Below, in pieces: positions 24,421-37,900 of a stretch of 64,000 bases of DNA. Every line of letters starts with the position of its first letter. The first letter of the stretch is position 1. Origin of the DNA: Istiophorus platypterus. Its lineage: Eukaryota; Chordata; Actinopteri; Istiophoriformes; Istiophoridae. The translations under genes were made by a program, and so were the position numbers. The stretch covers positions 9,669,033 through 9,733,032 of the forward strand of contig CM029131.1 of assembly GCA_016859345.1 (NCBI GenBank). Direction: 5' to 3'. The notes under the pieces are model-generated. The model made no database searches. It had not been told where the DNA came from and was given only the letters and a program-made list of their open reading frames with translations.

Positions 24421-24563
24421 GATGATAATATATAAAATCTTTTTATTGTGGATGTTTTTAAGTTACATGGACATTTTTGGAAAAAAAGGTGATGTTTCTG
24501 TATTTTTTCTCCTTTGTATGAACTTACACCTTCTTGGCCCCTTACACAGACACTCACAACCAC

Positions 24564-24564
<1 letters not shown>

Positions 24565-24626
<62 letters not shown>

Positions 24627-24645
24627 ACACACACATACACACACA
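24565..24645. repeat. (CA)n microsatellite inside the probable 3' UTR
   Basis: A CA run of about 28 pure units followed by CATACACACA-type interruptions. If transcribed, it gives a CA-repeat RNA of the kind bound by hnRNP L. Confidence 0.96.
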
Positions 24646-26269
24646 TCCCTTGAACAGGAAAGCACAGTAGTGATCCCAAATCTTCAAAAAAACAAATTTA
24701 GTTGTTGTTTATTCCCCTTCATTTTCCCTCCTCTTTTTACTTCTTCCTCTTCTTACTGTACTGAGACTTACTGGGTGTTTGTCTTGACTGTGTGGCTCCC
24801 CCCTGCCCACCCCCTTACCCAGCTGCCCCTTTTGGCTCATGTTGCATTCAGGCACCCAGAGCATCGATGACAAAATAGCTTACCGTTTCATTTCTTATGA
24901 AATTAAACGACTGATACTATGCATGTCCCATTTGTACAATTTGAGAAAAAGAGTTAGTCAAAATGGAGGACAAATATTAAACAAACATTTATTTTGAACT
25001 GTTAGAAAACAGATTAAGTGATTACCCAATATCCTTTTCCATATTTTTTGACAAAACATGCAAAGTACCAAATTTACTTAATTACTAGAGCCTGACCAAA
25101 CTAGATTTTTGAGGCAGATACTAGAAATGACATTTGAAAACAGCCCTTTTTCTTTTTTCATAGAAAAAAAACACAAACCTACCCCCCCCCACAAAAAAAT
25201 ATCTATTTTTCAGACCTTCACCAGGCAATGAATACATATAAAGTATCAAAAGCCTGATGAAAGCTGCTTGTTTTGAACCACTGCTTTATCTCCTTCACAC
25301 CTTTTGCGTGCAATTGTGCAAAACACTTTTCTCTGCACATTAAGGAGCTCTTAAACTTCGTTATTTAGGATTTATGATCAACATTTTGCAGGACAAATGT
25401 TCATGTCAGTGCTCTCCAGTGGACAAGCTATGTAATGGCAAAAACATGACCTCAAACATACTGTGTTTTTCTGGCATTTCTGTACTGCATTTTAGACATA
25501 CACCATTATCAAAATGATGATGGCAATGCTACTACTGGTTTATTTATATTTTCAAACTATAGCACTGATATAGGATAATTCATAAACGCATCATGGAGTA
25601 CTTAGGCCATGGTTGACGCTTTACCACTTTGGTATTGTCGTTTTGTGTTTCATTTTTACGTTACACTTCACAGAACCTCAAAATCATATATATGTCCTTC
25701 TTTTTTATTTTATTTTTGAAGTAATTTGTATACATGCAAGTCAAATATGTAAAAGTGTTTCATTCTAGCACATCAAAACACATGATTAAAAAAACGACAG
25801 AATTGTGATTCTTCTTTTAAGTATGGATTGGACTTAAACACTTGTACTGAGGATTTTTACACTTTTAAAAACTCTGATGACTGAGTGTGGTACAATCATG
25901 TTGTGTCCTTAAATTTGCTCCCACATTCAGAAATGTTACATTTTTACATTTTTAGCCCACAGTATAGAAACTTGGCTTTATTTCTCTCTGCTCTGGGGGC
26001 GGGGGGGCAGCTGCACCAGCCAGGTCATGTGTGAAGTGTTTAAGGTTTTAACAGCAGAAAAAAAAGGAAAAAAAAAAACACAACAAAATGCTGATATTTG
26101 TAGCTTGTATAGATGTAATAATTACTCTGATCACTCTGATACGGTTATTATTTATAATTGAAATAATTATTCCTATTAATGTTATTCTGATGATGATGAT
26201 TATTATTAATGCTTGCTACAGATTTGACCAGTGGTTTACTCATTGTTTATCCATCACACTGCAACATGA

Positions 26270-26275
26270 AATAAA
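26270..26275 (+). terminator. possible distal polyadenylation signal AATAAA
   Basis: A canonical AATAAA in ATGAAATAAATTATTC, 2.4 kb after the stop, followed within 12 bases by an A15 run. I take it as the likelier main transcript end because of the family's long UTR. Confidence 0.4.
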
Positions 26276-26397
26276 TTATTCTTTGAAAAAAAAAAAAAAA
26301 GGAGGAGGTAATGTTTGTAAGTGTGCAATTGTACTTTTCTCTCTTCTATTTGCACCAAGCAGAGGTGCAGAGGGTGTTGACCATTTGCATGCGCCTG

Positions 26398-26400
<3 letters not shown>

Positions 26401-26452
<52 letters not shown>
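26401..26452. repeat. (CA)26 microsatellite
   Basis: A pure CA run between CGCCTGCCC and CGAATCACC. Confidence 0.97.
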
Positions 26453-26453
<1 letters not shown>

Positions 26454-26971
26454 GAATCACCATCAACCCCAGCAGTAACTAGGCAACACGATGGCCACTT
26501 TAACTCTGTACATGCCCCCCCACCACCACCGCCACCACCATCCCCCCTCCCTCTCCCTCGTTCTCTGGATTCTGTATAGGGGACATGTGATCCCTTGTTG
26601 TTGTTGCTGATGAATTGAAAAGAGGAGCGCCGTGTGATTATTGTCAGCACAAAAGCCTCAAAAAGCTGCTGACGCCTAGATTAGCCAGTACAAAGACACA
26701 GGGACAGACACGAACACACACACACACACACAAAAAGACATAGGTACAGACTCACACTCACACACACAAAGGCAAAGGGACGAGGCCTGTCTGCCCCTGT
26801 TGCCCTACCATCTTTCTCGCTCCTCTATCCCTTCACTGTTCATCCTCTCTCAGCCCTCCATCACTGATATTACTCTCCTCCATTTTTTTTACCTCTTCCG
26901 TCTCCTCTCTGCTTCCTTTCTAATAGCTTTTATTTCATCCACCCTCCTCTCACACCACTTACCTCCCTAGC

Positions 26972-26979
26972 ATACACAC

Positions 26980-27046
<67 letters not shown>

Positions 27047-27047
27047 C
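26972..27047. repeat. (CA)n microsatellite, ~75 bp
   Basis: A CA array with single interruptions (CACGCACA, CAAACACA). The sequence on its left is CT-rich (26810-26960). Confidence 0.95.
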
Positions 27048-28037
27048 CATGCCCTCTGTGCGTTGGCGCCAAACACTAACTGGCATCACACAATGCCAAC
27101 CACCATCACCAGCATGGGATAAAGTGCCAGCACTCAATGTGCCTCTCCTCTTACTCTCTCTCTCTCAATCTCTCTCCCTCACACACACACATACACACAC
27201 CAGAAAATATGAAAGGGATAAAAAGCAAGGTGTATGAAACATGGCTACAAATTCTTCTGTGCTCGAGTTTAAATAAAATCCCAAAAAATTATATGGCAAC
27301 ATTTGCATGTAATGATGCCTGATGTACCGTGATTATATTAGAATAATAAAGCCATCTGTAATAATCCACTTTCTACTATATGAAGAAGTCAAACAGAAAT
27401 AAATCCAGGAAAAAAATGAAGGTTATAAGCTTACAAAAGCCTGTTTAAGACTATTTTTACCTTTGATTTTTATGGTGAGAGGAGAGCGTACAATGGCTGG
27501 AAGGACAACGATGGCCTTACAGGTATCGATGACAATCGTAATACTACCCACTTTTAGTTTTTTCAATAGCTAAATATTTGTTGGTTTTAACTGTGATTAA
27601 CTTTACCCTTACAACTTTTTACACACCACATTTTTACCACCAGTTGGAGAAATATCCAACCAATCAGAGTGCCTTTCCAGGCGGGATTTAGAAAGGGGCC
27701 TCAGAAAAACAGCAACGACGGCCAGTGGTGTGTGAGCATGAATGAGATTAATGCAGCTGTACAAGTTGTTGTAAGTTAACATAGATAACCAGGAGTTGCC
27801 TGATCTTTTTACTGGTATGTAATACTAAGCGACACATTGGGAGACAATAAAGACACAGAAAACAAAAAAAAAAAAACAAAAAGAACCTGTTGCTAATTTC
27901 ATCTTTAAGAACGAAAAACACATACACAGACAGGGAGAGATGAGCAGTATCTTGTGTATTAGCTTCCACTGCCAGAGCTTTTCATCAGAACAGGAGGGGC
28001 TGAACAGGAGGTGGGGTCAGTCTTTGCTATATATGAT

Positions 28038-28150
<113 letters not shown>

Positions 28151-29379
28151 ATACAAGCGCGTGCGCACACACACGCCGTCTGCCTGTGAAAGCACATCTG
28201 AGCAGCGCAACAATAAAACAGCTGTGTTTGTGTTGGCCTGCTGATTGTTTCATTCTCAATCACCCCGTCATACGCGCAAACACACTCACGCAGACACAAA
28301 CACAGTTATTGTCTGCGGAGATGGCATGACACTGATGCATCTTGGGCAATAGCCGCCGTTATTATAGAGTAGGGAGAGTTTATTCTCTCCTCGACATAAC
28401 TCTAATAGCCCTAACTCTCTTCTTTGTGTTAACTGCTGCTAAAGTGAACTGCGGTGCGAGTATGTGTCTGAAAGTGTGAGATGTCTTTTTTTCTCTCTTC
28501 ATTCACATCCCTTACCATATTGGTAAATGGATGCAATGGCCTGTGATGAGGCAGGAGCATCAGTTGATTTAAGTAGCTACAGAATAAGCACACAAATGAA
28601 CTCCTATGTTAGTGGTTGTGAAAAAGCTAATATTTTTTATGCTGTTTATGTCTTGCTTTTGTTTTTGCCTTGGTCTTTTGATCAGATTGATCGGATTACA
28701 TTGATGGGGATGACCCCTGTTGCATCGTCACAACTGGTGACAACTAGTTCATTTGATTCAGCACAGCGGACAGCTTTTGCTTTTTTCCTCCAAGTTCATC
28801 TCCAGTAAGAGAGAAGAATTAGCCTTTAAGCACCTGTGTACACAGTGACAAACATCAGGAGTATAGGTTGACAACTACTAAAAGTGGACAATGACAACCA
28901 TGTCTTCTGTGGAACCTGTTTCATGTAGTAGCAAAGTTTAGTAGACAAGAAATTTTCTTTGTCTAAACTATCTCATGTGCACATTTGCACAGTAGAGCCC
29001 TCATTCTGCTGTTTGATGTTGTGTTCATTGTGTTTTGTGTGTTAAGAGCCTTGTTTGACCTCAGACCGACCTGTTAGAAAACCAAATTTGGCTTTAATCA
29101 TGGCTCATTTTAAACCATTAAGTTTAAGGCATCACTCAAACAAATGACGGATTGAATTGGACCATCGCTTGCCGCAACGATCACCCTTAGCTTGTTGAAC
29201 AGACTTTAATCAGCCAGCGCTGCATGTTCTCTTGGATCATTTCTTTAAGATGGCACCCAGGTGAACGGAGCTAATTGTTGTTTAGCACAGCTGCCCCAAC
29301 AGCTTTTTTTTCACTCCTCCCAGCACGCTCTGCATATCTTTGTTTTCTCCATCAGTCCATGCTTCTGCTTCACCCTGAT

Positions 29380-29810
29380 TCATCCATCCATTCTGTTATC
29401 CATCCTTTCTTCCATCTCTCTTTTGCATTCAATTGATGCCTCTGTCCGTTCTGTAATATTTCAGCCATTCAGCCATTAATCTATCCTTCATCAATAATTA
29501 ATTTGTCAAAAAAACATCCTTTCAGTTGTCAAAAAGTTTTGCATCTATCCGTTGACTCCTCCAATCATCCATCAATTAACAATCTACCACCTATCCATTC
29601 GTTTATCTATAATCTATTTTCCTTTAACTATGTATTTTCATCCATTTATCCACCTTTAAGTCCAAGAATCCATCCTTCCATCTTTTCTTTTACCCCCCTC
29701 TCTAACTGACATTCATCCCCCCTCCCTCATTCCTCCCACCATCCCTCCATCTCTCCTTCCATCAGCGGTCTGTTCACTAATCAAACACCATCTGTCCTTC
29801 CATCCCCAAC
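29380..29810. repeat. degenerate (CCAT)/(ATCC)-rich block
   Basis: The words ATCC, CCATCC and TCCATC recur irregularly through about 430 bases, with T-rich spacers. This looks like an old, decayed tetranucleotide array. The Ser/Pro/His-rich frames it opens are not coding. Confidence 0.65.
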
Positions 29811-29854
29811 CTGTCAGGAACAGCTGCCAGCCGCTCTCTTAACAACACTTAACA

Positions 29855-29955
29855 ACCCGGCCGCATCTTCCACGGACCGCCGCCCGCCGCCTGCGCCGGG
29901 GCGGACGTCGCCTACCAGGGCCACCACCTCCTTTACGGGCGCAAACGAAACACGG
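29855..29955. promoter_or_regulatory. small CpG-dense islet
   Basis: About 16 CpG dinucleotides fall within roughly 100 bases, dense around CCGCCGCCCGCCGCCTGCGC. The surroundings are AT-rich, nearly CpG-free DNA. Such islets can mark an unmethylated promoter or enhancer, or be a short GC-rich insertion. No open reading frame or TATA-like arrangement allows a gene call. Confidence 0.35.
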
Positions 29956-30822
29956 TAGCCACACAGGGTGATTGGTGGCATTCGAAACCGTGTATGTGTA
30001 GCCTAGTGTGTATTTACCAATCAGGGTGTGAGAGTCGCAAAGGAGAGAGGAAATTTTAATCGGAATTAATGGAAATTATGGAAAGAATAATGAAAATATA
30101 GAGGAGAATAAAAAGAATAATGATGGGAGAAGAGAAGGAGGTTGTTATGGAAGCAAATGGGAAAAGTTAAAAGCAGAACAAAAACTTCTACTGGCCTCTT
30201 GTTGAACCTAAGTAGCGCCATTATGAACCACGGGCAAAGAAAATAAAATTATTCCAGAGAAAGAGGAGTAACGAGCGAGCAGAAGGTATAAACAGAGAGA
30301 TAAAACAAAGGAGAGATGGCGCACGGTAAACGAGTGAAAGTCTGAATAGTAATCAAGGGAAGAATCAGCCGCCTGCTCAAAAAAAGAGTTTAGAGCTAAT
30401 GGTGGGAAGTAAAAGCTCCCAACACACACACACAAGCACCCACACATACACACACAAACACACACAAGAATACAATTTTACACAGATGTACTATACAATC
30501 ATCAGTCGCACACAATCATAAGAATACAATCATCTTAAACTAATTCAAACAAAATAGTTTTCTCACACATAATACAATCATCCCTCACATTTACAGTATA
30601 TGTCACAAATATAATCACTTACCAATATTCACGCGCACAAAATACAGCTGACACACATACATGCGCACATACACACTCCCTGCACAAACTGCACTGCTGT
30701 TGTCGAGAACATGCCAAGACATTTTCAAGTGTTATATCCTGAGGAACTTCCCCAACCAATCATTGGCACATAGGCCAGATGTTCACTGGTGCTTCAATGC
30801 AATGTTCTCCTGGCACACACGT

Positions 30823-30825
<3 letters not shown>

Positions 30826-30879
<54 letters not shown>
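30826..30879. repeat. (CA)27 microsatellite
   Basis: A pure CA run after CACACGTGCG, ending before TAAACATTC. Confidence 0.97.
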
Positions 30880-30881
<2 letters not shown>

Positions 30882-31379
30882 AACATTCTGGTTGGCATCT
30901 TCATCTCTCTTGCTCTCTCCCTTTATGCATATGAGCATTTGATATGAGACTGAAACGCCAAGACTGCACTTTTTCATCACACAAAGAGGAAAGGAAAAAG
31001 GGGTGAGAAGGGGAGAAAGAAAATAAAGGAGGCAATGAAAGGATGGAGGAGAGAAAGCCAAAGTGATAAGAGAAAAAAAATTAGAAAAAAAAAGAGTGGG
31101 GTTAAAAGGCTGAGACACAGGAGTAATGAGAGCGGAGGCGGAAAAGAGGGAAAGAGGGAGACTACATGTGAAAGAGACACATTTTACATCACATAATTAG
31201 TGAATGCAGGAGCAGTGGAGGATGCAGGTTCTTCAGGTGAGTACTGATGCCTCACCATGCCACCTAGTGGGAAGATTTACATACTTACACACAGCATGAA
31301 GATGTTACTGGTTCTTATTCTCATTCTCTTTTTTAGAGATTTTATTCAGGCAGCAGAAAAAGATTTTCCCCTTGTTTGC

Positions 31380-31396
31380 AAAAAAAAAAAAAAAAA
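31380..31396. repeat. poly-A run (17 nt)
   Basis: An A17 run following CTTGTTTGC. No retroposed body is recognised. Confidence 0.9.
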
Positions 31397-32070
31397 CTTT
31401 CTTTTTTTCAAGCTTAGGGCTACTTTGCAATTTTAAATCAACAACAAGACTACATTCAACAAGACTAGAACATGACTGAAACTTTCCCTTTTTTTGTTAG
31501 GACTCAATGTACAAGATGGTTTTTCATAAATAATAAAGGAATTCAACGAACCCACAAGGCCGTCATTGTTATGTACATTCAATACATTTTATCTCCCACA
31601 TATATGGACTTCTTCGACTATGTAGAGAACTCATACAATTTACAAATCAGTTGTCTCCAAGGTTTATTTTTCAGATTCTGATGTTTTTAATCTGTTTTAT
31701 TTTGTTGGTTTCACTCTTCTGGGTTATTTCATTGTATTTTCTGTACTATTTTTGTTTATTGTTGTAAATTTCTTTAAAAGCTTGATTTTTCCATGTAAAT
31801 CATTTTGGTTTTTGAAATCTGCTGATTAAAAAGGCACAAACTTTATTAATATAAGTACCTAGCTGCATAGAAAACTACAATTCTAGTGACTATTCTAATG
31901 CCCACAGGACTTTCACTTATTTTAAGTAAATTGAAATTATACAAAAACACTATTATACAAACACTTGAACCAGAATCTAGGTGCTCCCATTACATGTTGC
32001 TTATCACAAATTACCTTTTGTGAGTGTTAAGAACAAATAAGTTTAAATCTACAGTTAAAGGTGTGGTTCC

Positions 32071-32190
32071 AGGGTGGACTGCAATTAAATTTGATAGAGA
32101 TATTGAGGGTCCCCAGAGGATGAATCCTAATGAGCCACCATTAGGTTTGTATTGTGGTTTAGTTCTATGGATTGATGTGAAACTTTAAAC
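32071..32190. mobile_element. relic of a common teleost interspersed repeat
   Basis: The words CCCCAGAGGATGAATCCTAA, GGATTGATGTGAAACTTT and AATTAAATTTGATAGAGATA match in order a repeat that recurs throughout fish genomes, with consensus phrases such as GATGGATTGCCATGAAATTT and CCCCAGAGGATGAATCCTAA. The copy is short and diverged. Identification is by recollection of the motif. Confidence 0.5.
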
Positions 32191-33261
32191 TGAAATTCTA
32201 AACAGACTTTGAACCTTAACCTTGAGCCTAAATACAGTTTAGTTTTCTTTACAGTCGACATTTGCAGCACCACAGAGCTGCTCAAGCTAGAGTCTTGTTA
32301 AGAAGATGGTCTTGTTGGAATGTAAACACACAACTTATACATTCACTTTGGTTTTCCAGGCTCAACACTTTTGCATACACAGTATGTCGACTGAATTACA
32401 AGAAAAAAAAATTCAGCTTACGTGTGGACAAATGGCTGAAGAAAGCTGTCCGCAACTTTTTGGAGTCTGGTGCCACTCAAATTTACGTGCATCCCTTTCT
32501 CTTACTGATTTAATTTATTGAAACAAAAGCCCCAGCCAAAAAAAAAAAAAAAAAGAGAGAGAGAGGCTGATGCATTCAAAGCTTCCCAATTCTCTTTGCT
32601 TCAAAGAATAACAGGAATTAATTTATTGAAAATGATGTTTCGAGGACACAGAAATCATCTTTTGCCTCAGTCGGTGCTTTTCAATTAATGCTACCTGATA
32701 AGCTTTGCTCAATAGGTGAGTAAAGTCATTAAAACAATGTCACACTGTCAAATACAACACCAAAGCGGAGGGAATGGCTAAAAAAAAAATGACTTGAAAG
32801 TTGAAACTTTTTTAGTGGGAGACCACTACAAAGATGCAATCAGAAGCACTAATAGACTAAAGATTTTAGAGGTTATCTGACATGATTAAAGTTTGGTCAC
32901 CACAGCATTTTCCACTGAAATAAAAACTTTTAAAATTTTCACTAGTCTGTTGCACGTTATCTGACATCCCGAGGGCACCAACCAGATGACCCGTGATGGT
33001 AGAACTCAACTAGCAGAGAGAGAAGACTTCTGCTGTGGAGATCAATTCAAGCTAATGCTCCTACACACAATAATACATGCTCATAGATATACACAATTCC
33101 AACATTTGCTTGGACTACACATACACTTAAGGGAGTGTGTCAGCCACGTGTCTCATGTCCAATAAGGGCATTATGTCTGTCAATAAGAGCCTTTCAAGAA
33201 TACCAGGGGTTCTGTCAACTGACACACACAAGGACAAATAATACACCCTAATCTGCACGCG

Positions 33262-33291
33262 CACACACATGCACACACATGAACACACATG

Positions 33292-33323
<32 letters not shown>

Positions 33324-33350
33324 TGCACACACACACACACACACACACAG
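33262..33350. repeat. compound CA array with ATG interruptions
   Basis: Irregular ACACACATGCACACACATGA units grade into CA runs at 33294-33318 and 33328-33350. Confidence 0.93.
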
Positions 33351-34510
33351 ACCAATTTCCCCCCTCACACTTTGTCCTTTAACCAGACAAATATGGAAAG
33401 AAGCCCAGGGGCCGCTCCATTTTAATCCACATCTCCCACCCCTCCTGACATTCTCAGATATATATTTTTTTTCTGTTTCCTCCTCTCTTTGTTCCTTATT
33501 TTTCCCCTCTTTTGCTGAGTTTCTTGGTGTCTTTTCGATGTAAGGACGTGCCATGGATCGCGCCCCCCCCCTTTTTTGTGTATTTGTTCAAAGATAACAT
33601 GTCAGATCTGAGTGATGACTTTTGATGAAAGATATGATTTATCATGTGTTCATGGTATATATTAATTCCAACACAAACATTTTCAAGAGGATGTAATGGA
33701 TTTTCAGATTATTTTAACTGGAGATTCTGTGTTTTCTCCAACAATTAAATTCAAATAAAATTCAAATAAATTACAATTGACCATAAATATTTTTTAGAGC
33801 ACTTCAAGGAGGATGCGGCCATCTAAATGAGAGGCAATTTTATGAGTCATCTAAAATGACTACTCTATTTCATCCCGTCAAAAAGAACAGCAAACTCAGG
33901 CCTTGAATAAAAATGACTATAACTGAATTTCAAGCCCACTGAAGTGTCCTTGAGCAAAGCCATGGAATCCAGTTCAGGGCTACTCTTCTCTGGGGGTCAC
34001 AAAAAAAACAAAAAACTGAGTAATTCACTTCACAGATAAAGAAAGCATCACATCAGGAGAAGTTAAAACAATATTACAACAGGCAAAAAAGAAAAAAAAA
34101 ATCCAATCAAAAGCAAGACACAGCTGTAAAATGCCACCCATTTATGAAAACATGTTCTAAGGTATTCAAACTCAAATAACTTTGAAAATCCAACACTGCA
34201 TCTCCACAATAAGTGAGGTGATAATTGTCAATGCCAAGTTTGACAAAAGAAGTAGCCACACGACCAGCAAACAGTGAGTCAGACAGAAGTGGTAACAGTG
34301 AGGTAGACAGAAGTCAATCACCTGCCAGAACCCAGTCTAACATTTCTCATCTGAAAATGTGGACTTAAAACGCAGGACAGAAAGTTATGAATCTTAAACT
34401 AACACCATTAAACACCATTAAATATCACTATGCATTTACAGCGAGGTATTTTTACATCACCTGAAATCCCACAGTCTGAACTACTATCTGAATTTGGGCA
34501 CCAACCAATG

Positions 34511-34795
34511 ATTGCTTCTGTCAATCTGTTGATTTTACTGAAATCTATTGTATTTATTTGATAAATTACTTAATCAGTTGTCAGAAAACAGTGAAACATC
34601 AAAATAATAATATCAGAATTTTCAAGGTGAAGTCCCCACAGCCCTAAACGGAGACTCAGACAGAGAGAAGAAGCAAATCTTCACAACAGACCAATAGGAA
34701 CCAGGTAATGATACCTTAAATAATCAATTATCAAAACTATTGTGAATGACTTTTCCAACAAAAGAGTAACTGACTAATCATTAAAATAATTTCAA
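34511..34795. mobile_element. relic of the teleost 'GGGCTGCAAC...TCGATTAATC' MITE family
   Basis: Paired diverged segments match the two halves of a widespread fish palindromic element: TCAATCTGTTGATTTTACTG and TTACTTAATCAGTTGTCAGA on the left, ATAATCAATTATCAAAACTA and GAGTAACTGACTAATCATTA on the right. No coding capacity. The boundaries are approximate. Confidence 0.45.
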
Positions 34796-35628
34796 AACAA
34801 AAATAACTGACAAGTGTACCAAATTTATAGAGAATGGCTTTTAAAAAACACAGTTCCAGAGAGAACATGGAAGGAATATTTGAGGGACTTTTTCCCTATT
34901 CAAAATCTCATTTGGTGTTGGGTCCTGTCTGAGTGTGTTTGTGTCCTTGTCCATGGTTTGAGTGTTTCTATTACATGTCTGTAACCCAACAGGGGCTGAA
35001 AGCCAGTCACCAATATTTTAAATCTCTCTAAGTTGTCATCTGGACTGAAAGTAACTTCGAGCAGAGAAGAACTCTTTAGACTATTCGTGGACAAAATATG
35101 CATGTGACTGAGGACAAATGCCTGAGGTTTGGAGACGCTTGGGCTCCGTGGCCTTGTTGTGCTATTGTTAAGACCCCGGGGTGGGCCAAGGAATTTCATT
35201 TATCAAGAAATGGATACGGCTCCTTGAAGAGCCCTCTTCAGAAATACACACATACTATAAATAACTACATGAGAGCAATGGGCACTGCCAGAGCAGAACT
35301 GCATACGAGTGGACAGAAGAGGAGGAGGACAACGACACCAGGCAAAACAAACAAACAAACAATGTTTTATAAGCATGGAGGAAAAGCTTGATATCCAGGC
35401 AGGCAGACAGAAAAGGGAGGGACAAAGAGATGAAAAGAAATTAGTACAAGTGCTTGATAATGGGCACGGAAGAGAGGTAGCGGAGGGGAGGAATCCCAGG
35501 CCTGCCGTGCTCGTCCGTCCACCCACAGACCGCCTGCAAATAAGCTTGCGCGACTTCTTTGAAACATGCAGTGGTCAAGGTTCACTGGCAGGTCAGTCGG
35601 GGGACTGGGTGAACAGAGCATGGAAAAT

Positions 35629-35629
<1 letters not shown>

Positions 35630-35669
<40 letters not shown>
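35630..35669. repeat. (CA)19 microsatellite
   Basis: A pure CA run between GAAAATAA and TAGACAAAG. Confidence 0.97.
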
Positions 35670-35673
<4 letters not shown>

Positions 35674-36020
35674 CAAAGACACTTGTGGACAGCAGTCAAT
35701 TGGCAGCTAAGCAGGTCCGATGTGAAACAATGGGGCTGAAGGAGAACCTCAAAGTGTTTTATTGGGGTTAAAACAAGGTTAAGCTCTCAGGTTGGCATGT
35801 ACCACGGTAAATCAGAATGAGACGTGCCAGGAGTCTTATGTGTGTTTATGATACACAAACATCCTCCAACACCAATTCTTTTTACAGTAATTGTGAACAT
35901 AATGAGACACTGAGGAATTCTCGGTCTCTAACGCTTCACTGGAAACTGATGATGGAAAGAGCAGAAAGTAATGTTAAGCTGTGGGGTAAGCAAAGAGGTA
36001 ATTATGGTGAAGTGAAAATT

Positions 36021-36180
36021 AGGGCTGCAGCTGACAAATATTGACTGATCTGAAGATTTTTTTTGATTTATTGATTAGTTGCTTGGTCTGTTAAATGTCA
36101 GAAAATGAAAAGAAAATCTGCTTAAAATTTTCTAAAACCTTTAATGAAGTCTCCATATATTTGTTTTTTTGCCACTATTT
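36021..36180. mobile_element. relic of the teleost 'GGGCTGCAAC' MITE family
   Basis: It starts AGGGCTGCAGCTGACAAATA and continues with TTGATTTATTGATTAGTTGC and TTGGTCTGTTAAATGTCAGA. These are hallmark phrases of an abundant fish element (consensus GATTAATCGATTAGTTGTTT, GGTCTATAAAATGTCAGAAA). The 3' part is decayed. Confidence 0.65.
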
Positions 36181-37852
36181 CAAAAATTAATATTATGTCT
36201 GCACCTGCACAGACACTTTATGCAACACTGCTACAAAGTCAGGTAAATAATAAATGTCAAAAGAATGTAATCAAACAGCTTTTATAACATATTTTTTAGC
36301 CAGATGAGTAAATTTTCACTTCAAATATTCACCTAATGACTTTTTATACCAACATCTTTCTTTTGACCTGACATGAACCTGATGGACTGGTAAGGAATTG
36401 GATATTTTTCTGTTAACTTCTCAAGTTTCTACTGACGAATACGACAAAATTCTTTTACCAAATAAGTTTTCCGAATCCTCTTTGAGAGGGAAAAAAACCC
36501 CACAATTGCCTCTGATTTTGATTTTCTGTGACAAAAACGCATTCATAGCAAAAAATGTATCTTTTGATATGTAATTTCTTAATAAATTATTATATTCAGA
36601 AATCTTTTATAAGGTAGTGGTGCTCATAGGGTGTCGGCACTTGACTACTAAAATATTCACGAGTGTGTATATATATATATGTATAAATCCAGCACTTGTT
36701 CTACTATTTTCTCTTTTCTGTCACTTTGCAGCAAGTTTGTAACAAAAAATGAACAACAAATATACATGCAAAAAGAAGAATATTCACTTTCTTTGTCTCA
36801 TTGTTTTTGCATAGCAATACATTAGAGGTTTTTTTTTTTCTGGTCAAAGCCTCTTACATTGCCAGGATGTCAAACTGTACCATACAGCAGGGCACTGTCC
36901 TGCACATTACAGTGTAATGCTCTTTTACTGCCCCCTGTCTTTGCCTGGCAGCCCATGAGAGATGGAGAAAAAAAACAGACAAGTCGGGAACTAAGATAGT
37001 GAGAGACAAGCCAGACAAAGGGCAATGTTTCAGACAGAGAATCTAAGCCTTTGATAAGGATATTAGAGACAAACATATGATAATGAAATGTTATGAAAAT
37101 ATTTGGAAGATTATATTGCCATGGCTTTAAGGATCACTACAGATTAATACAGCAGACCAGTGGCATGGAGAGTGAAATTGAATGGTTGAGCAGATCCTGT
37201 TGTTTTCTACCTGGAAATCAATAGAGCTGGAATGATGATTTGATAAACAAGCTGTGAGCTGGAAAGTCTATGTCAAAACAATACTCAGAAACCTTAACAC
37301 TTTAATCTAAATCAGTAGTCAATCTCAATTTTAATACAGCAATTACTCATTTGATTATTGGTTTAGTCACAGAGTTGTTTCGCCACATAGAGTTTACAGT
37401 TAATACAACAGGAGTAAATCAAAGTGTTTCCAGACCTTGTGATTTAAACTAAACATAAAATACTTAATTAAACTGAATTAAACTCTGCTGTAACTGTCTA
37501 TTCTGTCTCTGCTGGTCACACATGACCAAATCCAAATCTAAAACCATGTTGTGGAAATTTCCTGTGGGTAGTTCACGTACAGTTCGTACTTCAGCAGACA
37601 CTAGCCAAATTTGGATTGAATTTATATTAATTATACTAGTGTGAAATTCTTTAATTAACTAATGATTACTATAGTAGGTAGAGGTACAGCAGAGTCAGCA
37701 GTGAACACAAACTCCATCTCTGCAGGCTGTGTAGCTTGACCTGCGATGACCCTAATCTATCGCTGACCATTGACATTAAATTAGTGTGGAGGATTAAAGC
37801 TTGCCATCATCCTTCCTAATTCGCTTCCAGTGATGGAGGCGAAATCCACTGT

Positions 37853-37900
37853 CCTCATTCAATGTAAGAATATATTCCTCATTCAGTGTAAGAATATATT
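37853..37900. repeat. 24-bp direct tandem duplication
   Basis: Two adjacent copies begin CCTCATTCA(A/G)TGTAAG and differ at one base. They lie at 37853-37876 and 37877-37900. This is a small, probably recent slippage duplication in unique sequence. Confidence 0.92.

Larger units (their letters stand above)
23877..26300 (+). other. prox1: probable 3' untranslated region of the prox1-type gene
   Basis: The sequence after the stop has no coding frame of note. It carries a CA array at 24565-24645, U-rich and AUUUA-like stretches (for example TTTATTTATA near 25540), a G-rich tract at 25995-26007, and a final AATAAA at 26270-26275 upstream of an A-rich stretch. PROX1 genes have unusually long 3' UTRs, and a 2.4 kb UTR here fits that. 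The AT-rich part at 26100-26210 (GTAATAATTACTCTGAT, GATGATGATGATTATTATT) resembles the distal PROX1 UTR as I recall it. The true end is not proven. Confidence 0.55.

Noticed and set aside
27645..27705. CCAACCAATCAGAGTGCC motif, CCAAT-box-like or repeat-derived
   Set aside because: Similar words occur inside fish repeats, and no promoter context (start site, CpG island, gene) is present.
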